Part shown: positions 23,401-33,864 of the stretch, in pieces
Numbering within the stretch: the stretch's first letter is position 1
How the letters are laid out: every line of letters starts with the position of its first letter
NCBI RefSeq assembly: GCF_021155765.1
Contig: NC_060105.1
Location: 17,889,001 to 17,953,000 of the forward strand
DNA: 64,000 nt
Source: Diprion similis
Lineage: Eukaryota; Arthropoda; Insecta; Hymenoptera; Diprionidae
Reading direction: 5' to 3'
Program-made: the position numbers and the translations under genes
The notes under the pieces: model-generated
The model's input: only the letters and a program-made list of their open reading frames with translations
Told to the model about the DNA's origin: nothing
Database searches by the model: none

Positions 23401-26165
23401 ATTCTTATGAAGTTAAATTTTGTAACGGTACTGTAACGATCCATTTTTACTAAATTCCGGTATTTCGAAACTTTACGATCGTCCGAAATACTATAAATTT
23501 TAGTACCTCATTATCATACGCATATTTTGCAAATTCAACTCGTTCTAAGTTCTTCCGAAGTTGCAAAAATAAGAATTTTTTTTCAAGTTTTCGTTATCTT
23601 AACATTACTAATTTCAAACTCATGAGTTTGCACGATACCGCAATTGAATAAAAATTCCACATTACAGGGTTACGAAGATAAATTTTTTCAATGTTTCAAC
23701 TTTCCTAATCTCATATTGTCTCAATTTGAATAAGCCATAAGATTATATGTGACTCACACAAGCATGAAACTAGCTCGAGCTAGGTTTTGAATATCTCAAA
23801 CAAAAAAATACAGCCAATCTTTGGGCACTTTTTACATAGCTTTAGATGGATGGATGGAACAGAATTATATTACTTGCAATCACTTGAATATCAGAATGAT
23901 AGTCATAATTACTGTACATCTAAAATTTTCTTCTTTTTATAAAATGCCGAATTGTTTTACACATCAGTTGTTCCGTGAATCAGTTTTCCAGATTTACGAT
24001 CTTTAAATATTTCACATGACTTCAAAGATTTCAGAGATTCCGAATAATTTCATTAGTAGATTTCAACATTTTCCAATAAACTTCAAATAATTTGACAGGA
24101 TTTCACAAGGTTGCACAGAATTTCACAGATTTCATGTAATTTCAGAGATTGTAGAGATTTCAGATAATTTCCCACGTTTTTACAAAATTTAACTGGATTT
24201 TAAAAACGTTTCAAAAAATTTCGCGAGTTTTCAGAAATTTCATGTAATGTCGGGGATCTCAAGAATTTCATAGAATTTTTTAAAGATTTCAAATAACTTC
24301 ATGAATTTCGGAAATTTTAGAGATTCTCTCGGAGATTCCAGATGACTTTATAAGATTTTTGGGATATCATGTGATCTCACAGATTTCAGATATTTCCGAT
24401 GATTTCACAAAAGTATACAAGATTTCGAAAGATTTCGTGGGATTCCAGAAGTTTCATAAGATTTCACTGTATTTCAACAGATTCCTCGACATAAACGATC
24501 TGGGGATTCCCGAAAAATTCTCAAAACTTCTAGTTTTTACTTAGAGTACTTCTAGACCAATTCCATTATGGACCGATTCTTGTCTATTTTCTTGGCACAT
24601 TCAACTTTTTTATCAACTTCATAATGAAACCGGTCTAGAAGTGTTCTAAGTGAAAAATAGAAGTTGTGAGAATTTTTTTGGGAATTGTCAGACCGTTTAA
24701 ACAAAGTTTGAAATCACCAGAAATATCAAAAGTGCTACAAAAAATGAAAGAAAAATTCGGCCCATCAATGGGCCCGATCTTGAAATGTTTGGACAAGTAA
24801 ATACCCTTTTTGAGAATTTTAAAAAAGTCCCTTTCCAAAATTACTCTTAATATTTACAAGCAATGAAGCTGTTGAATAAGACAGAAAATTCGAAGTAGGT
24901 ACTATTTCAGAGTTGGGACAATTGCAGGAAAAATTTTGAGCAAAAGAAAAAAAGATGAGGATCAGATATTGCTTGGGTTCGCATGGAATTCCCCATACAC
25001 ATAACTCAAAAAGTCAAAAAAGATGTTTTCCGCAACTTTATAAAGGTCGACCTGAAAATAGATTTCGTATTTAGAAAGATTAATCTTTCTTGGGTAAAAA
25101 CGAATTGAATTATATCTGAATTTAGACGGTAGAAAGTGCTAAGAATTCGAAGACAAAGGTCTAATTCGAAAAAATGATTAAACTGACCGAAATGCTTTTT
25201 GGAGACAGCAATTGCTTGAGTGCTAAAAATTGCAGAATTTCCATTACCCAATGTACACTACAATATATCCAAATTTCAGTTGAATCCTAAATTTGACCCT
25301 AAAAAACTGGCTGAAGGTTCATGGGCCGGTCCATATACTCAATGAAACGATATTTTAGGTAAGAGTAGCTGCTCGATTACTAGACAAACCTGTAAAAACC
25401 AGTATAGTTCAGGAAAATCTATTGTTTCGAGGATATGATATTAGGAAATTGCAGCATAAATTCTTTTAGTCCAATTCAATTTGTTTTCGTTTGCTGGGTA
25501 GATGTCAAGGCTGGTGTACCCATTTTAAAAAACGTACCTAGTAAATATCATGAAAAATGACTGTGGCTTTCACAAATCTTTTTTTATGTGACGCCAGTTG
25601 TATGTACTTAAAGTTTTGATAGATGAAACGTGATCAAAAACTCTAATAATATAATCTTAAAGAGTAAATGAAACTTTGTAACAAAACCGTAAGTACGAAA
25701 CAGTTAATTTGAAGTCAAGTATCGCAGTAATTTTAATTCGTTTATCGTCAAAACTTGGAATGACTGAGTACTTGGATTTTCGATTGAAGTAAATTGACCG
25801 AAACTTCAAACACATTGTTTTTTTTTTTTTATTATTGTGGATGAATTCGAGCCGCAATTTCATTTTAACTACTCTTCGTGATTAAAGTTACACCATCCTG
25901 ATCAAAATGTTACCTGTAAAGAAATACTGAATTATTTGAATTTACCAGCACTGATAGCCTGCTTGCTCCAGCCGAGATCAGGTACAAAGTCTATAGCAGC
26001 ATTGAGAATTTTTGATCTGATGCTGTTTTCATATTCAGCATCGCTTTCGTTGGAAGATGATTCGGATCGCGGTTCCTGGGCAGCCAAGTTATGTTCTTGA
26101 TCAGCTCGCACTGCGTATGAAGTCCAGATGCCCCTGAAACCTAATGCGATATAAGAATGAGAAAC
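20447..26165 (-). CDS. Coq9: COQ9, ubiquinone biosynthesis lipid-binding protein (first exon not found)
   Basis: Exons on the minus strand: 26165-25946, 23339-22996, 21740-21525 and 20482-20447, phases 0, 1, 0, 0. They encode, in order, an acidic lead ending [20 protein letters not shown], then [86 protein letters not shown], and a 36-base last exon [11 protein letters not shown] plus TAA. These match the COQ9 family throughout. COQ9 is a TetR-fold mitochondrial matrix protein that binds lipids and helps COQ7 in coenzyme Q synthesis. The first recognised exon has no ATG, so the start and mitochondrial presequence must come from an upstream exon between 26.2 and 30.4 kb, which I could not place. 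Introns hold A+T-rich repeat debris. Confidence 0.88.
21060..21305 (+). repeat. Copy of a dispersed foldback family, in a COQ9 intron
   Basis: Shares GGCTGTATGTACGAAGCTAT, TTCGTTCAGTGCCCCG, TTTCAAAATTTAAAATCTTCG and the GTGTATTC-x-AATCAAC order with 49880-50165 in the same orientation. The 49.9 kb copy shows inverted ends; this one looks partial. Confidence 0.5.
24010..24500 (+). repeat. Decayed tandem GATTTCA-type repeat, in a COQ9 intron
   Basis: Roughly every 10-20 bases a unit such as GATTTCA, AATTTCA, GATTCC or GATTTCG recurs for about 500 bases, far above chance. The period is irregular, as expected of an old short tandem array. A similar run on a smaller scale lies at 10250-10395. Confidence 0.6.
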
Positions 26166-26499
26166 CTGAATTATCGTTCTAGGAATTTCTATGGCCAAAA
26201 TTTTTTATAAGTCTTTCATTATCTATATCTCTATGCTATTACAGGCCTCACAAACTGGTTCCCATATTATTGTCCTCTATATTCAGTTGAGATCCTTTAA
26301 GTCTACTATTTTTACGAATCGGACTATAAAGTTTCCTGTTCTGAGTCAGTAGTGTACATTTTGAAAAAAATTATAATATCGAAACATCCAGACGTTGCAC
26401 TCTTGCAATGCCGTAGTATCTAAACAGACATTGTGTAATACTTAGATATTGCGCGTTTACATTCGAAAGATCGTAGTCAATAACATTGGCGAAGTACAC

Positions 26500-26720
26500 A
26501 TAGAGAGGTGGATTCTGACCGATTCAAGGCCACCAGTGTCGTCTGCTACCAACGAGACTGAAGCTAGCAGCCAGAATTAGCAGCTAAACGTTGGAATGTT
26601 CATTCGAAGAAGCTGGCGATGTCCGGTAATGCATGCGTGTAATGTCAGTAAAAATTACCGGCATGCGTATAAGGTCGGTAACAAATGTCGCCAAAATGAG
26701 ATTTTGTTGCGCGACATCGC
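26500..26720. repeat. Mosaic of three repeat-family fragments
   Basis: In order: GAGGTGGATTCTGACCG (also at 8919), GACTGAAGCTAGCAGCCAG (also at 16530 and 45640), and a block with TTACCGGCATGCG, GGTCGGTAACAAATGTCGCC and AAAATGAGAT (also at 29290-29345). No coding content. Lies just upstream of the first COQ9 exon found. Confidence 0.55.
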
Positions 26721-27035
26721 GAAGACACTTGTTTTTCAATACAAATATTTTATACACTATATATTTTATTATGTGAGCGTTATAAATGTTGACCAAAAGT
26801 ACTATGTATGGAGTAAGAAGATAGTTCATCTGTTTGAAATACATACGTATGTACATTGAAGGAATCAGCATTTTTTTCACACTGTTTGGTTATCCGAATC
26901 TTTGATTATCCGAATGGTTCCCGGTCCTAATTAGTTTAGATAATCGACGCTCTACTGTAATTTTTACCTTTCGTCATACAACGTACATACAAGATACCTC
27001 TAAAGAAATGAAATATTTTGTTGAGACTTGAGGCA

Positions 27036-27594
27036 TCTGGCCACCCTGGCCCCGCTCGGAAAAGATATATATTTTTAAAAACTTCATCAACTCGAAAGGA
27101 TAAAACGAAATGTTTTTATTTTTTAACACAAGGCGAAAAACGGCTTCAAGAATGCCTCAAATAAATTTCACTTCGAAATATTAAAAAAATGGGGGTGCTG
27201 CAGAAGTTTCCGCGGAGGCAGAGAAAAAAATTTGAATTAAAAATTTTTTTTCTCTTCTTTGGTTTACCATCTTTCCCCAATAGTAGAAAAAAATTTTGCT
27301 ATGCTACATTGTAGCGACACGATCCATGACTAAGCTAAAAAAATTTATTTTGTTTTCAAATGCAACATGACGGTGATACATCTGCAGCAACATACGCGCG
27401 TGTTGTGCGGAGGATCTTTGCGGAAATTTATGCAGCGCCGCCATTTTTTTAAGATTTTGAACTAAAATTTATTGGAGGCATTGTTGAAGCCGTTTCTTAC
27501 CTTGTGTTAAAAACTAAATATATTTCGTTTAATACTTTCGAGTTTATGAATTTTTCAAAAACTACCCATTTTTTGAGCGACCAGGGTGGCCAGA
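27036..27594. mobile_element. Foldback MITE with long arms, TCTGGCCACCCTGG ends
   Basis: The left end TCTGGCCACCCTGG and the right end CCAGGGTGGCCAGA are perfect inverted copies. Similarity continues inward for about 190 bases (AACTCGAAAG, AACACAAGG, CGGCTTCAA, and their mirror on the right). The central part has poly-A/T tracts and CATTTTTTTAA. No open frame of note. Confidence 0.75.
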
Positions 27595-27879
27595 CGACTT
27601 AATAAAATAGTTTTAATACATGTAAGTACAAACTTACATGTAGTCGAAATATGTAATTCTCTATTACCAAGCATGTTCACCTGCTCAAGTTTGTGAAGTA
27701 CAGTTCACAACCAACAACATTTTTTATGTAGCCGTTGTTCTCTTCAGAAAACTTGCAGTGAAGTAAATACTTTTAATTTACCGTGTATTAAGAACTTCAT
27801 CTTTTTACCAACGTTTTTCATACTCCATTCATCTAAAAAAGGCTACCCATTGGGCATAAAAAATTACCCCATAAGCACG

Positions 27880-28180
27880 AAGAAACCTTTCCTCTGTACC
27901 CTACTTTTCGTCCTATAGGGACTATGAGACCTGTTATTATATAAAATTCATCGTCTGTCCGTATATATGGTTATCACTTGAAATCCACTGAACCAATTCG
28001 GGTCGGGCTTTTTTTGCAGATAGCTTCATTATTCCAGCTAATTATAGGCTAGAGATTTTTACGATAATTACCGTAAGGGCTGGGCAGTGACGTTAAATAT
28101 GCGGTCAAGTGCGCGATGCGTAGCTGACTGATAGTAGCCATTGCGTGGCTGAGTAGGTCTGTTGAGCATACCCATCTAAA
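27880..28180 (-). repeat. Possible transposon fragment
   Basis: Read on the minus strand this contains GGCTGGGCAGTGACGTTAAA (mirrored), GAATTGGTTCAGTGGATTTC and a stretch with CGGACAGACGATGAATTTTA, the style of tail seen in dispersed insect elements. No second copy in the window confirms it. Confidence 0.3.
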
Positions 28181-29113
28181 ACTGCAATATTCGAAACTAT
28201 ATAAAAATCTGGGTTTAGAATCTGAATTTTGCCAGGAATTCGACCGAAGTTTCTGGACTTTGCCATGATTTTTCCATGAAAAACAAATATCTTCTACTAT
28301 TTCAGCTTTTCAAAGTGGAGTGGTAACCCTGAAAAGCTTGTGAATTTTATGGAAATTATTTGCCCAAAAATAGTATTTTACATGGCATGCGCATAACTTA
28401 TCGTGAGTGTTTTTGCCAGCTTTTTTGGTAAGACCGATCCTTTGGGTACGCAAGGGCCGTAGGACGGAGGCGAGTCATCCCGAAGATATTTTTCATGCCA
28501 CTGCTGGAAGAGAATAATTTTCGGCATACGTATGGACATCAGTAAAGACATCAATATTTGTTGAACTGAAAAGTTTTCACAATGCTAGTTTCGTTAAAAA
28601 TTTTCTCTTACAGACATGTCAAAAAAGTTGTAATATCTTGTTTTACGAATATATGATTCACCAATTGGTGATTTCATTATTTATTGATTGAATTTCATGA
28701 GCCGCAACTTCGACTTTCGCATACAAGATTCGCTTAGGTCCGACGTGACTCATGAGACTAAAATTATCAGTGTAATTATGTCCCGTGAACTATTAATACA
28801 GTTATTTGTTCCTGATGTAAACAACTCACGAACTTCTATTCTAACCCTAAGACCCATCTGTACGAAACAAATACAGGGATTAATGTGCTTATAAAAACGC
28901 GTTGTACACCTCGAAAACACGGGGATGCAAAACTCCTATACCGCTCAAGCGATAAAAGTGGCTCTTGGGCAGTTAATACCTCATTTTGGCAAGAAGTGGA
29001 GCGTCTTTTTAATTTTTCAAAATTTGGAAAAAAAATTTACAGATTGGTTACCACCCACAGAAATTGGCCAAATTATCACAGTTGCACTGAATGGACCGAA
29101 CTATATCCGGTAT

Positions 29114-29456
29114 GATGCCACTCGGCGGCGATGAAACGCATATTTTGAGCTCAGTCCCATGAGATTTGATGATGAAACGACGAAATGGCAGCTGATCTGG
29201 TTTTCGATTACGAAAAACACCGAAATCTCATTTTAGCGTTATTTGTTACCGACCTTCCACGCATGCCAGTAATTTTTCACCGACATTACACGCATGATTT
29301 ACCGGCATGCGCTTAATGTTGGTAATAAATGTCGCCAAAATGAGATTTCGGTGTTCTTCATAATCGAAAACTAAATCAGCTGCCATTTCGTCATTTCATA
29401 ATAAAATCTCATGGGACTGAGCTCAAAATGTGTGTTTCATCACCGCCGAGTGGCAT
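29114..29456. mobile_element. Foldback MITE, ATGCCACTCGGCGG ends
   Basis: ATGCCACTCGGCGGCGATGA at the left is mirrored by CACCGCCGAGTGGCAT at the right. The arms pair for about 150 bases, including GAGCTCAGTCCCATGAGAT, ACGAAATGGCAGCTGAT and CACCGAAATCTCATTTT. The centre (TTACCGGCATGCG, GGTAATAAATGTCGCC) also occurs at 26640-26700. Confidence 0.8.
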
Positions 29457-29639
29457 ATTTTTGTATAATTGCCCCCTGATACCAGGAAGGGAATGCGAAT
29501 GTTCGAAAATTCATGTATGGTAACGGCTCAATTTCGATTTATTGACATCAAGTTTACATTATTTATCTTACATTTATACGAAAATAATTAATTGGAGGCA
29601 TTTCATTACTGATCCTGAATAGGAATAATTAAAAACAAA

Positions 29640-30340
29640 ACAGTGGTGCATACTTTTTCATGGTATAAATGACAAGTTAGGAAATGAAGGAAGAAATTTC
29701 TAGCAATGTTATTTGCGATAAAAATGGTAAACATGAATGAAACAGCATCCCTTATGAGCAATATAAGTGATTTCGAGTTGATCAACGCAAGCTCACAATA
29801 AGATAATGACAGTTGGAGGCTGTAAATGTTATATCGTTGAATTCCGTGTAAAATTAGTATATATTATCTGATTCTAATGTTTTTAGGCTTATGTTGTTGG
29901 ACAGACAGATCTCTAAAGGTTATTTGAAATAAAATTGTACAAACATTTATCCCTAGACTAGATAAACATATATTTTTTTAAGTATGGCGCATCAGATTTT
30001 TGCCATTAATTATATTTGCCCGTCTTAGACATACTGTAATGAAAGATTTTTTAATATTTTTCCGTCAATTTGAGGAACCTGGTCGGCTATCAAAATGAGC
30101 CCGAGAAGATTAGAATCCAAAACGATTCAAAAACACTCAAATTTAATCATTTCGAACATTTTAAATAAAATCTCTTGTGTTCATAGCTCAACCTGTATCA
30201 CCCGAATTTGTCTAAATTTATTACTATTATACCGTAGAAAAGTTGTTTCATTCGTTTCCACCATTATTGGCGCAAATAACATTGCTGGAGATTTTCTAAA
30301 TGGTTTTTTCTAATTTTCCCACTTTTGATTTTGATTGGTA
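29640..30340. repeat. Dispersed repeat family, inverted pair (copies 2 and 3)
   Basis: A minus-strand copy near 29680-29750 (GCAAATAACATTGCTAGAAA) and a plus-strand copy near 30235-30315 (GCGCAAATAACATTGCTGG) face outward about 550 bases apart. The same arrangement occurs at 51480 and 52130, which suggests subterminal inverted repeats of one element family. It ends just downstream of the glomulin stop codon. Confidence 0.5.
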
Positions 30341-30423
30341 CACTCTTAAAAAAAATGCAGTATATTAATATGATAAACCCATAAATGAAACATGATAAAA
30401 AACGATTTTCTAGTTTTTAAGTA

Positions 30424-32241
30424 TCATTCAATTTTGCGATTTTCGATGCATTCATTGACCCTTATCAAAATGCTTTCCACGACATCGAATGCATTTAGTG
30501 CATGCCGACAAAATTGAATTTTCTCCGTGGAAGGTATAGTAGGCAGAGTTTCTCCACCGACTGTGACGCTAACTTCATCATCTAATTTGCTGCCACAATT
30601 TTTCTCCTTAGACTTATCCAGCTTCCTCTGAACTTCAAGATCCTTAATTTTGAGTTCATAATGAGATCTCGTTATGTGCAACGCGGTTCGGAGTGGCTTG
30701 AGAAAATCGCTCTCTAGTTTTGCGGTATAATTCCAAATACCAGTTACATTTGTCTTATCGCGGATGACCAGGAATCTGATCAAATTCAAGCTAGCGATTA
30801 TCCCATCCGAGATTTCGACCAAATCTACGGAAGTTTTGAACGGCATTTTACAGGCCTTCGCCAAGAGAGCAAACATCCGTTTACCCGTGAAAGTTGGATC
30901 TACTGGGTCCGAATCCAGACATTTTACCACACAGTCTTTTACAACAGTCGTAAGATAGCTGAGTAATCCCGAATGACTAAACAAATCGTACAAGTGTAAT
31001 ATTAACAAATACTTTGCCTTGATAGTAAATATATTTAGATAAAGATTGAAGACCTTTAGAGCGAGGTCTCGTTTTTCGCGTGCGTCGCAGTAGATCATTA
31101 CTTGACTCAGATTCTGAACGAACGATTCGTGTATCTTTAATTCCAAGACGTCGTTATCTACAGTAAACGCTTCGATTCTAACAAGTGCTGCTTTGGCCAG
31201 CTGAAGTCCTTTCCAAATCAGTATGTACTCTGGATTTTTTAGCATACAGGAAGACAAGTACAAAGAATTATGAAGAACATATTGAGGATCGTAGACACAA
31301 GGCACCGATCCAAGTTCCAATTCGAGACTAAGAATCAAATAATAGTAATTGGCATAGGCCAGATCAGAGATAATTTCATCCATAGCGAACAAATCTCCAT
31401 CGCCAGACGAGAAGTCGTTTTCTGGTTCATCCAAAGGTGTTTTTGAGCTCTGAACTTGTCCTTTGAGCATTCTCTGCTCGACGTATTCGAAGTAGCGAAA
31501 CAAGTTGCCAGTCAAGTTTGAAATGCTCTTGAGTATTTCTTTGGCAAGTGTCCTTTGCTTGCTTTTTTCGTCTTCAAGCGCCAAATGACAAAACGGCTTG
31601 CCAAGCAAGCTAATCAACGAGCTCAAAAGTAATTGCCTCTGATTTTCGTTACGGTTTTTGCTGGTCTTTAGAGACACCTCATCGATGAACGGCGCGAGGA
31701 ATGTTAAAAGTTCTTGATAGATGTTAACAAGTCGGAACACAGCTGGGTCTGTTTCGGCGAGAATAACCTCATCTCCTTCAAAGTTATAATTGGTTGGAAG
31801 TGGCAGTTCGGAGACATGCGATTTCATCGTGTTGATACACCATTCTAAAGACCTGCCTCTGGATCCTGTAATCTTTTGTAACGTTGTTCCCAGTGGTTTT
31901 AGAATGGCGCAAAATTTAGTGTCATTTTCAGGACATTCGGCTTGTTCAATGAATTCCAAAAGCGCTTCGTCCGCGTTGCAATGTATCGCTATTATGTTCA
32001 ACAGCTTTTCGCAGCATTCGAATAACTGCGGCTTGTTTCTCAAATTATTTTCGGTTAGATAGCCTGAAATGATTGGTATCAAATCCGACGAAGCATCTTC
32101 CAAACATGAGAAAAATTCCTCATCTTTGATCAGATTCAAGATGTCCTCTGTATTTTCATCACTCAACGACTTTGTCAAGCCATCGATCATTCGACTACTT
32201 CGATTTTTGAGATTTGGTTCATTGGCTGTATCACTGGACAT
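30424..32241 (-). CDS. Glmn: Glomulin, cullin-RING ligase regulator
   Basis: One uninterrupted frame of 605 residues, ATG at 32241, close to the roughly 590 residues of vertebrate glomulin. The protein is helical, HEAT-like and Leu-rich. Diagnostic stretches are ASLNLIRFLVIRDK (about 480-495), DFLKPLRTALHITRSHYE (about 510), VTVGGETLPTIP (about 550) and HALNAFDVVESILIRVNE (about 580), each with a clear counterpart in the glomulin C-terminus. That region in glomulin binds the RING domain of RBX1 and blocks E2 access, inhibiting cullin-RING ligases in the cytoplasm. The coding region has no intron here. It is divergent from GPATCH1, with 1.6 kb between the start codons. Nearby ATGs downstream are less likely starts, because the N-terminal part already reads as protein-like. 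Confidence 0.9.
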   Translation of the reverse strand: MSSDTANEPNLKNRSSRMIDGLTKSLSDENTEDILNLIKDEEFFSCLEDASSDLIPIISGYLTENNLRNKPQLFECCEKLLNIIAIHCNADEALLEFIEQAECPENDTKFCAILKPLGTTLQKITGSRGRSLEWCINTMKSHVSELPLPTNYNFEGDEVILAETDPAVFRLVNIYQELLTFLAPFIDEVSLKTSKNRNENQRQLLLSSLISLLGKPFCHLALEDEKSKQRTLAKEILKSISNLTGNLFRYFEYVEQRMLKGQVQSSKTPLDEPENDFSSGDGDLFAMDEIISDLAYANYYYLILSLELELGSVPCVYDPQYVLHNSLYLSSCMLKNPEYILIWKGLQLAKAALVRIEAFTVDNDVLELKIHESFVQNLSQVMIYCDAREKRDLALKVFNLYLNIFTIKAKYLLILHLYDLFSHSGLLSYLTTVVKDCVVKCLDSDPVDPTFTGKRMFALLAKACKMPFKTSVDLVEISDGIIASLNLIRFLVIRDKTNVTGIWNYTAKLESDFLKPLRTALHITRSHYELKIKDLEVQRKLDKSKEKNCGSKLDDEVSVTVGGETLPTIPSTEKIQFCRHALNAFDVVESILIRVNECIENRKIE

Positions 32242-32908
32242 TTTTATAGGTTATGGCGTTTTCCGGCCCACTTTGGTCTCTCTGACAGTTATTAACCGTT
32301 TAAAACCTTCGACAGTACGTCGATAACAATGTATAACTTGGTGAAAAAAGAAATCAACAATCGAATTTCGCCCGCCAAGTCTTACACTTGATCGTAAACG
32401 TCATTTAATGATATTTGCGAATATGATTACGTGTGTCGAATAACAGATCGAAGCAAGTCGTGAATACCAGGTTCAAAAATCGATGTTGCGTTCGGATACT
32501 GTCAATTCGTGCCAAGTCGACGTAACAATTTCGGTGAAATCGACGAGTGCCGGGCGTCAAATCAAAGAAATAATAACATTTTCCACAACGACGCTTTGAT
32601 TTATGATAGATATTTAGAGTTTGCGGTAATAAAGCTTACTTTGTACGGAAACAATCCTTCGTAGACCAGAGATATTTAATATCGAAGAATACGGTGCCAT
32701 GTTTTCACCTCACTGCACACTTCAGATAGCCTTGTTTTGGAAAACTTGCTAATTTAGTGGCGCGTACTTTCGTTTTAATTACATATCCCACGGTTACGCA
32801 ACCTGTGGTAACATCCAGCCGGAACACTAGTATTTCTTTAGTGTTTACTATTATTCTATATCGCTTCTTCCCCTCTAATGGTCACCCTTAGGGTGAGTTC
32901 GCCCAGGC

Positions 32909-32943
32909 CACGGTCTTACATAAAGGGGTCTGGAATTTCCTTT
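32909..32943 (+). repeat. Possible solo end of the P-like element
   Basis: CACGGTCTTACAT followed by TCTGG and GGAATTT copies the order at the left end of the element at 2511. The match is short and no partner end is visible nearby. Confidence 0.35.
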
Positions 32944-33039
32944 GACCCGCGAGGAGCGGGAGGGGGTCTCACTTAGTGTGACCACAATTTTGAGTTCACG
33001 ATTTGACCGCCAAACTTGTTGCGATCTAGAAGTACGGTG

Positions 33040-33129
33040 CGAGAGAGACAAAAGTAGGTATTCGTTCTCAGTCTTACACGTGCGGTACAGTATGAGACAA
33101 AGAACGAATACCTACTTCTGTCTCTTTCG
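33040..33129. ncRNA. Pre-miRNA-like hairpin, or short foldback
   Basis: The 29-base arms (left containing AAAGTAGGTATTCGTTCT, right containing AGAACGAATACCTACTT) pair with about two mismatches. The 32-base middle part can pair further (TCTCAGTCTTA with TATGAGACA), leaving a loop of about 14 bases. Size and shape fit a pre-miRNA. Near-perfect pairing also fits a small foldback element. There is no expression evidence, and no other copy was seen in the window. Confidence 0.3.
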
Positions 33130-33507
33130 TCTTGGACTCGATGAACGAAGCGTTGTTTTAGTGAAAGGATCTTTAGTGGAATAAGTGGGAATCTTGTAAC
33201 CAAATCATCTAACTATTCGAAATATCCCCAGATTGAACACAACAGTGAAAATCATCAATCGAAGGCTAAACCTATATTACGAGATTCTTGCACTATAGAG
33301 AACTATAATATCATGCTATTAGTGCTGTAATTAACTGACGCACGTTACATCCATTTATTGTATAATTATACCATTTACGAACACGAAATTTAGAGCCGCA
33401 TCATAGGCACTCTAAGGTATGTATGTACATACATACGTTTCACTATACAGCGTGGAGATAAAATAAGAATGTAATACCTTATTACATTCGATATATAACC
33501 GATATAG

Positions 33508-33636
33508 GGTGCGTTCCGATGTTCACTCTGAGTGCTGTCAAAAATCTTTTATCTCTTTTGCGCTACCGAGCTCGTGAGTAGCTCTGCCTCTGCCCTAGGG
33601 AGTTTTCAGTACTGCCAGCCAATTTCGGAACGCACC
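33508..33636 (+). mobile_element. Small MITE, ends GGTGCGTTCCGA, copy 2
   Basis: Begins GGTGCGTTCCGATGTTCA and ends CCAATTTCGGAACGCACC. The interior shares CTTTTGCGCTACCGAG-type and CCCTAGGGAGTTTT segments with the inverted copy at 5386-5513. Confidence 0.65.
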
Positions 33637-33864
33637 ATATACTACATGGTTGTAAACTTATAATAATCTTTTCCGAAACGTCATATTGTAGGCATAAAGC
33701 AACGCGAATGAGCCACAAACCGCGCAGTATATCTCTATAAACCTATGAGCCCGGTCTGAAGAATAACATAACCTGCGTGTCCGCAAGTGCAAGATAGTAA
33801 TGGTGCTTGATAAAACGTAATATTGAATTTAAATCTAATCTTGGTTCATCAAATATTCAGCGCA

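Larger units (their letters stand above)
32242..33864. promoter_or_regulatory. Divergent intergenic region between glomulin and GPATCH1
   Basis: 1.6 kb between two start codons pointing apart, so it should hold both promoters and 5' untranslated sequence. No clear TATA box is placed well enough to call. Part is occupied by repeats: a P-like end fragment (32909), a 90-base hairpin (33040-33129) and a small MITE (33508-33636). Confidence 0.5.

Noticed and set aside
24541-24652. Weak inverted repeat around TTCTAGACC
   Set aside because: Several mismatches and short arms; not clearly above chance.
28081-28160. Possible first exon of COQ9 on the minus strand (an ATG, about 23 codons, then a GT)
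   Set aside because: The donor phase does not match the next exon, and the stretch looks repeat-derived.
28600-28625. ATG-TCT-GTAAGA on the minus strand as a minimal COQ9 first exon
   Set aside because: The phase fits, but two codons give no evidence; chance occurrence is likely.
30095-30313. Short hydrophobic frame that resembles others at 18.2, 51.4 and 52.1 kb, at first thought to be a chemoreceptor pseudogene
   Set aside because: The similarity is at DNA level, occurs in both orientations as inverted pairs, and lacks known receptor motifs.
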